From positions 24,627-88,626 of the forward strand of contig JAICXB010000008.1 of assembly GCA_025980765.1 (NCBI GenBank): DNA of 64,000 bases, in the 5' to 3' direction. Both the position numbers and the translations under genes were made by a program. Under the pieces are notes generated by a model. That model saw nothing but the letters and a program-made list of their open reading frames with translations, searched no databases and was not told where the DNA came from. Shown here piece by piece: positions 9,243 to 18,795 of the stretch; positions within the stretch are counted from its first letter, which is position 1; the number at the start of each line of letters is the position of its first letter. Source of the stretch: Terriglobales bacterium. Its GTDB lineage: Bacteria > Acidobacteriota > Terriglobia > Terriglobales > Acidobacteriaceae.

Positions 9243-9392
9243 CTATGCCGCTTTCACATACTGCTGCGGATTGTGTTTGAATTTGTCGGCGCAATTTTGC
9301 GAGCAGAAATAAAAATCTTTGCCGCTGTTACTCACTTTGGCGGCCGCGTTTTTCTCATCGACCTGCATTCCACATACTGGATCTGTGTGCAT
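9243..9392 (-). CDS. YHS-domain mini-protein (49 aa), not in supplied ORF track
   Basis: Manual translation MHTDPVCGMQVDEKNAAAKVSNSGKDFYFCSQNCADKFKHNPQQYVKAA*; strong SD AAAGGAGG upstream of ATG. Confidence 0.88.
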   Translation of the reverse strand: MHTDPVCGMQVDEKNAAAKVSNSGKDFYFCSQNCADKFKHNPQQYVKAA

Positions 9393-9464
9393 GGATTCCT
9401 CCTTTACTTAATTGGAAGATGGGCAGGATGGATTTGCTGCCTCAGTCACAGCGGGGACTTAGAA

Positions 9465-9794
9465 CTATTGTTCCGCGTTTGGATCCCAGGTGAGTTCCAC
9501 TCCGGAGCCTTCCTTCACTTTGCCTGACAAGCCCGTCGGTTCTTCCGGAGGCAGGCCGGCGAGTTCGCGTTTGTGCGCCTGGATTTCGCGCAGCTCGCGC
9601 AGAATTTGGGCTTCCTGCTCAACATATTGATCTTCGTCGATCTTGCCTTCTTCGAGATCCACCTGAAGCTGCAGCAGGCGCTCCTTCAGGGGAGCATCAT
9701 CGGTGTACTGCTCTTCCGCAACTTTCACCAGCGTCCGCAGGATGGACTTGAAGCCAGTGAAGGGAAGCAGGAGGAGGTCGTCGACAAAGAGCAT
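9465..9794 (-). CDS. gvpG: gas vesicle protein GvpG
   Basis: MLFVDDLLLLPFTGFKSILRTLVKVAEEQY...LQVDLEEGKIDEDQYVEQEAQILRELREI; start reset to ATG at 9794. Confidence 0.85.
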   Translation of the reverse strand: MLFVDDLLLLPFTGFKSILRTLVKVAEEQYTDDAPLKERLLQLQVDLEEGKIDEDQYVEQEAQILRELREIQAHKRELAGLPPEEPTGLSGKVKEGSGVELTWDPNAEQ

Positions 9795-9805
9795 ATTGCA
9801 CCTTT

Positions 9806-9890
9806 GAATCGGGTGATCGGGCCATCGGCTCATCGGGCGAAGTTAAATCACCCGATGACCCGATGACCCGATGACCCGATGACCCGATTA
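9806..9890. repeat. Inverted repeat, 8-bp periodic arms (ATCGGGTG / CCCGATGA x5)
   Basis: aatcgggtgatcgggccatcggctcatcgggcga...tcacccgatgacccgatgacccgatgacccgatgacccgatt. Confidence 0.92.
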
Positions 9891-10796
9891 GCTTGCGGTT
9901 CCTCTCTCCAGCTTCAGCCGGATATTTACGAAATTGTATGGCGGCCAGGGTCCGGTGTATCGGAAGTTCAGACGATCTCCGAACTTCTGCGCTACCACGT
10001 TCACGGCCGCATCGAATTCGGTTTCTCTATCCTTCTGGACGAGGAAGGCAGCGTTCATGATCATCTTGTCGCCAATAACTTTGTTGTCCCGGGAAGCCAC
10101 GCACACTGCGCGCAAGCCATCGTAAATTTCCCGCACGACTTCCGCCGCGCGTTCGGCCAGGGCCTTGTCAATCATGCGCCCGAGCTGCATGCGGGCAAAG
10201 TAGGTGGACTGCAGGTGCTTGCGCGTGAGCTCGTGCTGGAAGCGATGGATTTCGTCGTTATCGCGCTTGAGTTCTTCAACAATGCGATCGCGGTCCCAGG
10301 TAACTCTCAGGCCGAACTCCAGCTTGTTGGCCATCTGCTTCAGCACGTCTTTGAGCGATGGATAGATACTCTTCAGCACTTCGCGAACGTCGTCGTCGGT
10401 GCGGAAGACGGTCCCGAAACTCATAGGAATGATGGTATTGCTCTTCATCACCGTTTCAATCACATGTTCGTGGGCCAACGCGTTCTCGCGAGTGGGATCG
10501 AAGATGAACACCGGCGTCTTACTCAGGACCGCGGCAACATCGGCATGGTGCACGGTGTAGACGCTCTCGCCCATTCCGCCAATTCCAATTTTGCCGAAGC
10601 TGAGCGGCTCCCGCGATTCCAGCACACCATAAACATAGCGGCCTTCCTGCTGCTGTGTCTGTGAGCGTCCGCTAGTCTGCGCGCCGGACGCTTCCAGCGC
10701 CTCGACCGGTTCGAAGCTGTGTACTTCCTTTCGCGTCTCCATCTTCACTCGCGCCGGGACGCTCACCTTCTTCTTCGGGGCCTTGGTGGGACTCAT
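9888..10796 (-). CDS. gvpF: gas vesicle protein GvpF/GvpL family
   Basis: GRYVYGVLESREPLSF...VYTVHHADVAAVLSKTPV...MKSNTIIPMSFGTVFRTDDDVREVL; C-term FRYTGPWPPYNFVNIRL. Confidence 0.92.
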   Translation of the reverse strand: MSPTKAPKKKVSVPARVKMETRKEVHSFEPVEALEASGAQTSGRSQTQQQEGRYVYGVLESREPLSFGKIGIGGMGESVYTVHHADVAAVLSKTPVFIFDPTRENALAHEHVIETVMKSNTIIPMSFGTVFRTDDDVREVLKSIYPSLKDVLKQMANKLEFGLRVTWDRDRIVEELKRDNDEIHRFQHELTRKHLQSTYFARMQLGRMIDKALAERAAEVVREIYDGLRAVCVASRDNKVIGDKMIMNAAFLVQKDRETEFDAAVNVVAQKFGDRLNFRYTGPWPPYNFVNIRLKLERGTAS

Positions 10797-11172
10797 AGTC
10801 TTCCCTCAGTAGTTTCTCGATCGTACTGAAGAACTCTTCAATATCGATCGGTTTGTACAGGACTGCGATTCCGTCCTGCCGCGCCTGTTCCGCAGTTTCC
10901 TTGCTGGCATAGCCGGTGAGAATGGCCGATCTCACACCCGGCTTTTTCTTACGGGCGTAATCGATGACCTCAAAGCCAGTGTGCTCCTGTTCCAGCGAGT
11001 AGTCGCACAACAGCAGATCGAAATCGCGGTGGTCCAGCGCCTCGATGGCTTTCGCGGATGAGATTGCCGTCTCCACGTCATAGCCCTTCCTGGACAGAAT
11101 CAGACCATAGGTCGTGAGCACCGCGCGCTCATCGTCCACTACCAGAATCGAAGATTTGGGGCTCTCTGCCAT
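10672..11172 (-). CDS. single-domain response regulator (CheY-like receiver) with low-complexity tail
   Basis: SSILVVDDERAVLTTYGLILSRKGYDVETAISS...DLLLCDYSL...AILTGYASKETAEQARQDGIAVLYKPID. Confidence 0.9.
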   Translation of the reverse strand: MAESPKSSILVVDDERAVLTTYGLILSRKGYDVETAISSAKAIEALDHRDFDLLLCDYSLEQEHTGFEVIDYARKKKPGVRSAILTGYASKETAEQARQDGIAVLYKPIDIEEFFSTIEKLLREDYESHQGPEEEGERPGASEDGDAKGSTQLRTGRGAGSVRRAD

Positions 11173-11185
11173 CGCTAAACCCGGG

Positions 11186-11320
11186 TGAACACGAAGGACA
11201 CGGAGGTCACTGAGGCAAACCCAAAAACAAAAATTCAGTTTGTGACCACACCATTTTGCAACCCAATCTTGTTCTGTCCTTTGCTTTCCTTCGCGCCCTT
11301 CGTGACCTTCGTGTTAACCA
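11186..11320. repeat. Inverted repeat, 9-bp periodic arms (AACACGAAG-GACACGGAG-GTCACTGAG)
   Basis: Left 11187-11216, right 11287-11319 (ttccttcgcgcccttcgtgaccttcgtgttaac). Confidence 0.85.
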
Positions 11321-11325
11321 AAGGG

Positions 11326-13461
11326 TCATTTCGCCGCCGGCAGTTCGATTTTGAAGATCGTGCCGCTGCCCAGCTTGCTGCGTACAGAAATTTTTCCGCC
11401 ATGATTGCCAATGATGCCGCGAACGATCCAGAGCCCTAATCCTGTTCCTTTTTCGCCCTTTGTCGTAACAAATGGCTCGAAAATTGAGTCGAGCAGTTCT
11501 TTCGGGATTCCGGCCCCGGTATCAGCGACCATGATGCGAATGTTGCCCAGCGGGAAATCCTTGTTGCTGCGAACGTGACGGGTGCGAACGCGCAGCTTGC
11601 CCCCATCCGGCATGCTGTCTTTCGCATTGATTACCAGGTTCGACAGTACCTGGCGAAGCTGGTCGGCAGCCACAACCGCATCTGGCAGGTCCCCCAATTC
11701 CATTGTGACTTCGATATTGGTGCGTTGCAGTTGCCGATTCAGAAGCAGGACCGTATCTTCCACCAGAGTGTTCACATTGATGGGCTTGACCTGCTCGTTG
11801 TTGCGATAGAGACCCAGCATCTGGCGCACGATGCGGGCCACGCGCTCGGTCTCGGCTTTGAGGATGTCATACACCGGCTGAGCTTCGGGCTTTACGGAAT
11901 CGCTCAACAGGTAAATCGCGTTCTTGATCGCCTCCATCGGATTGTTGACTTCATGGGCGATGGTCGCGGCGAGTCGTCCTGCGGCGGCAAACTTCTCAAT
12001 CTCCAGCATGCGCCGCTCAACCCTGAGCTGTTCCACGCGGCGTAAAGCAGTGAGGTCGCGCAGCACCGTAACAGTGAAAGCCACCTGTCCACGCTCGTCG
12101 TAGATCTTGCCGGAGCGGGTGTCGTATTCGATTTCTTGCCTGCTGTTGGGATCGGTCAGCCTAAGTGTGCCGCTCTCTTTGTCGCCAAAGCCAAATGTGA
12201 ATGCGGTCACGTAAGCATCCAACTGCGCCTGGTTCTTCAGCTTCACGGCACTGGGAGCGGGTTCTTTTTCGCCGACAAAAAGATTTTGCGCCAGCGGATC
12301 GAGCAAGACGATCTTGGCGAAACCGTCGCATACCACAATGGGATCGCCGACACTCTCGATGATCACGTTCAGGCGGTCGCGGTCCTGGCGCACCAGTTCT
12401 TCCGCCGCGCGCAGGCGGTCGTAGTTCGAGCGCAGCTCCTGATCGGCACGGCGCAAGTCCGTGACGTCGCGCATCACAGTGACCATTCCCAGCGGCAAAC
12501 CATCGCGGGCAAAGGTAGGCGTACAAACCGCTTCGAAGAGCATCTCTTCGCCTTCGATGGCATCCACCAGCGTGAGATCGCGGGATGCCTCCACGCCGGA
12601 CACAGCAACCGAAGACAACGCTGCGGAGAACAGCATGTTGTTGAGTTCGACTGCGCGGGCCAGACCTTCGGTGAGGCCTTCCGCGACGGTGCTGTCGGGA
12701 ATCTTGAAAAATCTCTCCGCGGCTTTGTTTTGGACAATGACGCTGTAATGGTTGTCCGTCAGGATCACCGGGTCGCTCATCGACTGCATGACGGTTTGCA
12801 GTTGAGCGATGGTCACATCCATATCGGTCATCCGGTTGTAGTAGTGCTCGACCTTGAACAGGCGGGAGAGATAGCGATTGGCCATCTCGATCAGATCGGC
12901 AAGCCCAACGATATCGCCGGCGTCTTTGCTGGGTAATTCGACTGCGACCAGCGCGGCATAGGCACGCATATTGCAGGTGCCGCAGACCTGACTTTCCAGG
13001 CTCATTTTGCGGCGGTGCATGGCGTTGTCGACCGCCAGACACTCGCTGCGGCGGGCACGTTCGGCTTCCCAGCAAACCGTAGTGTTGCTGTAGAGGATGG
13101 GATGGCAATACAACGAGCGGTGGTGCAGGGAGGAGTCTTTGATCACGCTCGGACGCTGCGAATTCAGCACATCCACCACCGGGTTTTCCGCGATAAAGAG
13201 CGAACTGCGGAAGCGCTCCAGATAGTTCTTCGAGCAGTTCAGAGACGCCGAGGGGAGCACTTCCCCGGTCTCAAAATCCACGGCAACGATGAAGGTTCGT
13301 TCAAATCCCAGCGCCACCACTTCTTCCAGCAGGATGGGATAGACCTCTTCCGAACGTTCTGCCTGCAGCAAACGAAGCGCGGCGGGCACACGTCGGGACG
13401 ACAAACGCAGGCGACGTTTGACCAGCTCGGGTTTATGCAGGCGAAGTTCAGGCGTTGCCAT
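11326..13461 (-). CDS. sensor histidine kinase with Cys-rich (GAF-like?) N-terminus and PAS regions
   Basis: AATIAHEVNNPMEAIKNAIYLL (H-box), VVAADQLRQVLSNLVINAKDSMPDGG, DTGAGIPKELLDSIFEPFVTTKGEKGTGLGLWIVRGI. Confidence 0.93.
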   Translation of the reverse strand: MATPELRLHKPELVKRRLRLSSRRVPAALRLLQAERSEEVYPILLEEVVALGFERTFIVAVDFETGEVLPSASLNCSKNYLERFRSSLFIAENPVVDVLNSQRPSVIKDSSLHHRSLYCHPILYSNTTVCWEAERARRSECLAVDNAMHRRKMSLESQVCGTCNMRAYAALVAVELPSKDAGDIVGLADLIEMANRYLSRLFKVEHYYNRMTDMDVTIAQLQTVMQSMSDPVILTDNHYSVIVQNKAAERFFKIPDSTVAEGLTEGLARAVELNNMLFSAALSSVAVSGVEASRDLTLVDAIEGEEMLFEAVCTPTFARDGLPLGMVTVMRDVTDLRRADQELRSNYDRLRAAEELVRQDRDRLNVIIESVGDPIVVCDGFAKIVLLDPLAQNLFVGEKEPAPSAVKLKNQAQLDAYVTAFTFGFGDKESGTLRLTDPNSRQEIEYDTRSGKIYDERGQVAFTVTVLRDLTALRRVEQLRVERRMLEIEKFAAAGRLAATIAHEVNNPMEAIKNAIYLLSDSVKPEAQPVYDILKAETERVARIVRQMLGLYRNNEQVKPINVNTLVEDTVLLLNRQLQRTNIEVTMELGDLPDAVVAADQLRQVLSNLVINAKDSMPDGGKLRVRTRHVRSNKDFPLGNIRIMVADTGAGIPKELLDSIFEPFVTTKGEKGTGLGLWIVRGIIGNHGGKISVRSKLGSGTIFKIELPAAK

Positions 13462-13485
13462 TCAGGTCCCTAAAAACGGCGAGCC

Positions 13486-13797
13486 TTACCGCCGCGTTCC
13501 TCCCGCACGGCGCACCCGGGCCGGTCGAGTGGTGGTAGTCGGTTCCTCCACAAACTCAGTTTCTTCTGCGGTGGTCGCCGCGATTTGCGGACGACTGACG
13601 ATTCCCGTCAACCCCACCGCATCGGCATACTTCAGGTAAGTATCGATGGAGGCCACCACCACGCGCGCCTCAACCGTGATCAGGTCAATGCCGACGAGCG
13701 AAATGCGCACCCAGGCATCAATGACGATGCCTTTGTCCAGCACGCGATCAAGTACATCAATCAGGCTCGATCCACCGGACATTCTCTCAACAGCCAT
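13486..13797 (-). CDS. gvpA: gas vesicle structural protein GvpA
   Basis: [55 protein letters not shown]. Confidence 0.94.
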   Translation of the reverse strand: MAVERMSGGSSLIDVLDRVLDKGIVIDAWVRISLVGIDLITVEARVVVASIDTYLKYADAVGLTGIVSRPQIAATTAEETEFVEEPTTTTRPARVRRAGGTRR

Positions 13798-13832
13798 CTG
13801 AGGTCCTCCTCCTCAAATCTCTTCCCATGCTT

Positions 13833-14165
13833 CTACTGTTTTCTCTTTCTGCTCGGCGAAGCTCGTTTGGCCCTCGTCTGTGCAGCGCGGGTACTCGCCG
13901 ACGCCGGCGCCGAACGCGGCAACGAGCGTGTTTCGCTCGCCAGCGGCGCCGCCCGCGTCAGGTTCGGATCGAACTTCCACCAGTTCAAACCAATCTGCTC
14001 GGCTTTATCTACGGAACAAACTAGAAGGCGGATGCGGACGGTAAGAAGCTCGACATTGGCCAGCGATATGCGGATGTCGCCGGCAATCACCAGTCCTTTG
14101 TCGAGGATGCGGTCCAGGATGTCCACCAGATTGGTGGTGCCAGAAACAGTTGGTATGCGTTCCAT
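13833..14165 (-). CDS. gvpJ: GvpA-superfamily protein, GvpJ-like
   Basis: TTNLVDILDRILDKGLVIAGDIRISLANVELLTVRIRLLVCSVDKAEQIGLNWWKFDP (GDIRISL rather than DAWVRISL). Confidence 0.85.
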   Translation of the reverse strand: MERIPTVSGTTNLVDILDRILDKGLVIAGDIRISLANVELLTVRIRLLVCSVDKAEQIGLNWWKFDPNLTRAAPLASETRSLPRSAPASASTRAAQTRAKRASPSRKRKQ

Positions 14166-14651
14166 CTGCCGGAGCGACGACCCTTCCCTCTCCTCCGCCG
14201 CAAGCTCGCCTGAAGAACGGCAAAACTAAAGCAAATCTCGATCACGAGCAAGTTGCCGGAGACATAAACAATTTACAAGTTCTTGTGATTCTAAATGCCG
14301 GAGCGGGGGGATGCATCCGGTGCAGCGAAAAAAGCCAAATATTGCTGCGCCAAAACATGCCTTTTATGCAGTCTGTGTGCTTCGATGCAGACCCGCCAAC
14401 CAGAGTTGCTCCTGCCTGAGAACAATTTACGGCAAAAAATGGAATGCCAAGTGAAGCAAGCGGCGAGTAACGTAACACGGATGTTTGCAGCGGTGCAAAC
14501 CGCAGAGGCAGCCAGGATCGCTGAAGCCCAGCATAGATTATAGAGTATGTGGCACTACCCGCCCTCGCTTGTGTCGGCCGCTGCGGTAGACTAGATGGTT
14601 GCGGCTGTCGGGATTGATGGCCGCCATACACCTTCCTACAAGGATCCCTCT

Positions 14652-16250
14652 ATGGCAGCAACTGTCGAAATCGTGCCCCCTATTTCTACCCGTGAGCCTC
14701 ACGGTGAATTTCGCAATTCCGTATTGACCGACTTCTCTCGCGAAGACAATGCCCGGGCCATGCGCGACGCCTTGCGCAAAGTGCATTCTGAACTCGGCCG
14801 CGAATATGACCTGGTCATCGGCGGCAAGATGGTGACGACCAAAGACAAAATTAAATCGGCGAATCCGGCGCGCCCGTCGGAAGTAGTGGGCGTGCATCAA
14901 AAAGCCGGGGCCGAGCACGTTGAGCCGGCCATGCAGGCGGCCATAAAGGCCTTCGAGTTCTGGCGGACCACTTCATGGCAGGAACGCGCTTCCCTGCTGC
15001 TGAACGCGAGCGCACTTATCCAGCAACGCCGCTTCGAGTTCAATGCCTGGATGGTCTACGAAGTCGGCAAGAACTGGGTTGAGGCCGACGCCGATACTGC
15101 GGAAACCATCGACTTCCTCGAGTTTTACGCGCGCGAAGCGCTGCGCCTGGCCAAGAGCACGGCGCCGGTACAACTCGCCGGAGAACGCGATCACCTGCAA
15201 TACATTCCTCTAGGCGTCGGCGCCGTAATTCCACCCTGGAACTTTCCCTGCGCCATCATGGCGGGCATGACCTCCGCCGCGATCGTCTGCGGCAATACCG
15301 TCATCCTGAAGCCTTCCAGCGATTCCCCGACCATCGCTGCCAAATTCTTCGAAGTGCTCCAGGAAGCAGGAATGCCCGACGGCGTGGTGAACTTCTGTCC
15401 CGGATCGGGAAGCACCTTCGGCAACGCTCTGGTGGAGCATCCCAGGACGCGATTCATTGCTTTCACCGGCTCGAAGGAAGTTGGGTTGGACATCAATGCG
15501 CGCGCCGCGCAGCCGCGCAAAGGACAGCTTTGGATCAAGCGCACCGTTCTCGAGATGGGCGGCAAAGACTCGATCGTGGTTGATGCCGATTGCGATCTCG
15601 ATTCCGCAGTCGAAGGAGTTGTGGCCTCGGCCTTCGGCTTTAACGGGCAGAAGTGCTCTGCTTGTTCGCGGGCGATCGTAGAGGAGTCAATCTACGATGT
15701 GTTTCTCGCGCGTCTGCGTGACCGCGTGGCCAAGCTGAGCCTGGGCGATCCGGTGGAGAACAAGAATGCCGGCCCGGTGGTGAATGAAGGCGCAATGAAG
15801 TCGATCCTGAACTATATCGAGATCGGCAAGCAGGAGGGGCGTGTGATTGCGGGCGGCGCGCGCGCCACCGAAGCCGGGGATGGATATTTCATCCAGCCGA
15901 CTGTCATTGCCGACATCGCTCCCAATGCCCGGCTCTCGCAGGAAGAGATCTTCGGTCCGGTGCTGGCGGTGATTAAGGCGCGGAATTTTGAGGATGCGCT
16001 CGAAATCGCGAATAACACCGAATATGGCCTGACCGGCGCGATCTATACGTCGTCTGCCGATAAGATCGAGCGCGCCAAACGCGACTTCCATGTGGGCAAT
16101 CTTTACATCAACCGCAAATGCACCGGCGCCATGGTGGGCGCACATCCCTTTGGCGGCTTCAATATGTCCGGCACCGACTCAAAGGCCGGCGGCCCTGATT
16201 ATCTGTACCTCTTCACCCAGGCAAAATCGATTGGCGAGAAGGTGAAATAA
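14652..16250 (+). CDS. L-glutamate gamma-semialdehyde (1-pyrroline-5-carboxylate) dehydrogenase
   Basis: ALDH motifs [59 protein letters not shown]; start at ATG 14652. Confidence 0.9.
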   Translation: MAATVEIVPPISTREPHGEFRNSVLTDFSREDNARAMRDALRKVHSELGREYDLVIGGKMVTTKDKIKSANPARPSEVVGVHQKAGAEHVEPAMQAAIKAFEFWRTTSWQERASLLLNASALIQQRRFEFNAWMVYEVGKNWVEADADTAETIDFLEFYAREALRLAKSTAPVQLAGERDHLQYIPLGVGAVIPPWNFPCAIMAGMTSAAIVCGNTVILKPSSDSPTIAAKFFEVLQEAGMPDGVVNFCPGSGSTFGNALVEHPRTRFIAFTGSKEVGLDINARAAQPRKGQLWIKRTVLEMGGKDSIVVDADCDLDSAVEGVVASAFGFNGQKCSACSRAIVEESIYDVFLARLRDRVAKLSLGDPVENKNAGPVVNEGAMKSILNYIEIGKQEGRVIAGGARATEAGDGYFIQPTVIADIAPNARLSQEEIFGPVLAVIKARNFEDALEIANNTEYGLTGAIYTSSADKIERAKRDFHVGNLYINRKCTGAMVGAHPFGGFNMSGTDSKAGGPDYLYLFTQAKSIGEKVK

Positions 16251-16254
16251 GCAC

Positions 16255-17538
16255 ATGAACGAGCGCATGGCGCGTCCGCTCTCCGAGGCCGATCCCGAAG
16301 TATTTGCCGCGATTGAAAACGAACAGCGGCGCCAGCACGAAGGCCTGGAACTGATCGCCTCGGAAAACTTCGTCAGCGAGGCCGTGCTCGAAGCCGCAGG
16401 CAGCGTCTTCACCAATAAATACGCCGAAGGATACCCGGGCAAGCGCTATTACGGAGGCTGCGAGTTTTCCGACGTTGTCGAGAGCCTCGCGCGCGATCGC
16501 GCCAGGCAGTTGTTCGGCGCGGACCACGCCAATGTGCAACCGCATTCCGGATCGCAGGCCAACGCTGCAGCCTATTCTTCCGTGCTGCAGCCCGGCGATA
16601 CCATTTTGGGACTGGATCTGGCGCATGGCGGCCATCTCACGCATGGCCACAAGCTGAATTTTTCGGGAAAGCTGTATCGCGTCGTGTCTTATGGCGTCCG
16701 CAAAGATACCGAGACCATCGATTACGACCAACTTGAAGAGACAGCGTTGCGGGAAAAACCAAAGCTGATCATCGGCGGCGGCAGCGCTTATCCCCGCTTC
16801 TTCGATTTTCCCCGCATGCGCCAGATCGCGGACAAAGCCGGCGCGCTGTTGCTGATCGACATGGCGCATTTTGCCGGACTGGTCGCTGGAGGAGCGCATC
16901 CTTCGCCAGTTCCGCACGCGCAGTTCGTAACCACCACTACCCACAAGACCCTGCGCGGCCCACGTGCGGGCATGATCCTGTGCAAGCAGGAATACGCCGC
17001 TGCCGTGGACAAGAGCGTCTTCCCCGGCCATCAAGGCGGACCACTGGTGCACATCGTCGCCGCCAAGGCCGTCGCATTCAAAGAAGCGTTAGAGCCGTCG
17101 TTCCGTGACTACGCCCGGCAGATTGTCGCCAACGCCAAAGTGCTGGCGCAGACGCTCCAGGACGAAGGCTTCCGCATCATTTCCGGCGGGACGGATACTC
17201 ACCTGATGCTGGTGGACGTCTTTGCCAAAGGCATGCTGGGAAGCGAGGCTGAGAGCGCTCTGGGTAAGGCCGGAATCACCGTAAATAAGAACGCAATTCC
17301 CTTCGATACAAACCCGCCGCTCAAGCCCAGCGGCGTCCGCATCGGCACGCCTGCCGTGACCACCCGCGGAATGCGGGAACAAGAGATGCGCCAGATTGGC
17401 CGCTGGATTTCCGATGCCCTGACTCACCGCTCCGACGACGGCGCCCTCGCCCGCATTCGGCGCGAAGTCTTCGACTTGGCCGAGCAATTCCCGCTTTACG
17501 CCGAGCGCAGATCACGAAGCGGAGTGGCCGTCGGGTAG
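16255..17538 (+). CDS. glyA: serine hydroxymethyltransferase
   Basis: [51 protein letters not shown]. Confidence 0.97.
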   Translation: MNERMARPLSEADPEVFAAIENEQRRQHEGLELIASENFVSEAVLEAAGSVFTNKYAEGYPGKRYYGGCEFSDVVESLARDRARQLFGADHANVQPHSGSQANAAAYSSVLQPGDTILGLDLAHGGHLTHGHKLNFSGKLYRVVSYGVRKDTETIDYDQLEETALREKPKLIIGGGSAYPRFFDFPRMRQIADKAGALLLIDMAHFAGLVAGGAHPSPVPHAQFVTTTTHKTLRGPRAGMILCKQEYAAAVDKSVFPGHQGGPLVHIVAAKAVAFKEALEPSFRDYARQIVANAKVLAQTLQDEGFRIISGGTDTHLMLVDVFAKGMLGSEAESALGKAGITVNKNAIPFDTNPPLKPSGVRIGTPAVTTRGMREQEMRQIGRWISDALTHRSDDGALARIRREVFDLAEQFPLYAERRSRSGVAVG

Positions 17539-17662
17539 CAACTGTGGCCACTGAACCTTTGTTCCGGCTCCGCCCAACGAAAATACCCCGCCACCAGCCT
17601 TCCCCGAGGCGTCTTTCCGCTTCTAATTACTTGCACGCTCCTGAACATTTGGAGTTCTTGGA

Positions 17663-18463
17663 ATGCTGGGCGCTGAATTTCGCTATAAATCGACTGTCAC
17701 CACCGCCGCAGTTTTGGCGGTCATTCTGGTTGTGCAGGTCTATGCATCTGCGGCCGAGCCCAATGCTCAGAGCGTCAACAGTCCACCTGATTTGGCTACC
17801 CTGATTCAGAACATTACCAACGCCCAGATCGCGAACCGCATGCATATAAAGCCCTATTCGGTGGTTCGCGAATACAAGGTCTTCGAGGCCGGCGCCGAGC
17901 GCCCGCGCACGCAGGTCGTGGCGCGGGTAAGCTTTCTGCCGCCGGACCAAAAAAGCTATGAGATTGATCGCAGTACCGGCGGAATGGGGGGAACTGTAAT
18001 CCGCCACATTCTGGATCATGAAGTCGACGCCGCCCGCGATCCCAGAGAACTGATTGTCAGCGGCGACAACTACAAATTCGAATACCTGGGCGAAGGCATG
18101 CTCGATGGCCAGCCTTGCCACAAGCTGCGAATTTCGTCCAAGCACGATCGCAAGGAGCTGCTGAACGGGACCATTTGGGTGGACAAGGCGAATTACCGCA
18201 TTCTGCGCATGGAAGGCGAACCGGCCAAAAGCCCGTCATTCTGGGTGAAGGACGTGCACATAGTGCTCGAATTTAGAGATGTCGCAGGAATGTGGCTGCA
18301 GAATGCAACTCACGCCACGGCGCATGTTCGCTTTGGCGGCGAGTACAACGTCACATCCCAGGATTTGAATTATGACGTTGGCAGCGCAGTGGCCGCGAAT
18401 TCACGTCTTAACCATCACCATCGCCGCGCATTGATAGCGGCAGACGTACAGGCCTTGCGCTGA
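17663..18463 (+). CDS. exported protein, outer-membrane lipoprotein-sorting (LolA-like) fold
   Basis: Signal-like N-terminus; YKFEYLGEGMLDGQPCHKLRISSKHDRKELLNGTIWVDKANYRILRMEGEPAKSPSFWVKDV. Confidence 0.6.
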   Translation: MLGAEFRYKSTVTTAAVLAVILVVQVYASAAEPNAQSVNSPPDLATLIQNITNAQIANRMHIKPYSVVREYKVFEAGAERPRTQVVARVSFLPPDQKSYEIDRSTGGMGGTVIRHILDHEVDAARDPRELIVSGDNYKFEYLGEGMLDGQPCHKLRISSKHDRKELLNGTIWVDKANYRILRMEGEPAKSPSFWVKDVHIVLEFRDVAGMWLQNATHATAHVRFGGEYNVTSQDLNYDVGSAVAANSRLNHHHRRALIAADVQALR

Positions 18464-18540
18464 TTCTGGAGCACCAAACCTGCGGCACAGACTGACCTCA
18501 GCTGTGTCTTCCATGCCACAGCATAGGCGTGCGGCATCTG

Positions 18541-18780
18541 TTCTTTCACGGCTTGGAAGCTATCCTGTTCCTTTCCTGATAATTTCCTGAATTTTCGTTA
18601 ATCGGTTAATTTAAGTGTCAGAATCGGAATGGTTTACGCAGTTTTTCCGGCCTTTCCTGCTCCTATCCTGTTCCTTTCCTCAGCCAACCGGTGAATTTGC
18701 GTTTTTTGGGCAGAATTCGACGATTCAGGAAACCGAGTGTTAAATTTTCCTGTATTTTTTCCCTGTTCTCAGGAAACGGC
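18541..18780. repeat. Intergenic region with dispersed TTTCCTG/CAGGAAA words and an 18-bp direct repeat
   Basis: ctatcctgttcctttcct at 18560-18577 and 18663-18680. Confidence 0.7.
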
Positions 18781-18795
18781 AACAGTTCGACGATC

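Noticed and set aside
9806-9890. Tandem CCCGATGA units resembling a CRISPR fragment
   Set aside because: Units are 8 bp with no unique spacers and form an inverted repeat; no cas genes nearby.
9879-10664. Long + strand ORF (261 aa) opposite gvpF
   Set aside because: Antisense shadow ORF of a well-supported GvpF/L gene; no recognisable protein features.
12136-12936. Long + strand ORF (266 aa) opposite the histidine kinase
   Set aside because: Antisense to conserved PAS/kinase coding sequence; high-GC shadow frame.
14170-14590. Promoter (sigma-54 or sigma-70) for the gvp cluster in the divergent spacer
   Set aside because: No convincing -24/-12 or -35/-10 pair could be picked by eye; needs 5'-end mapping.
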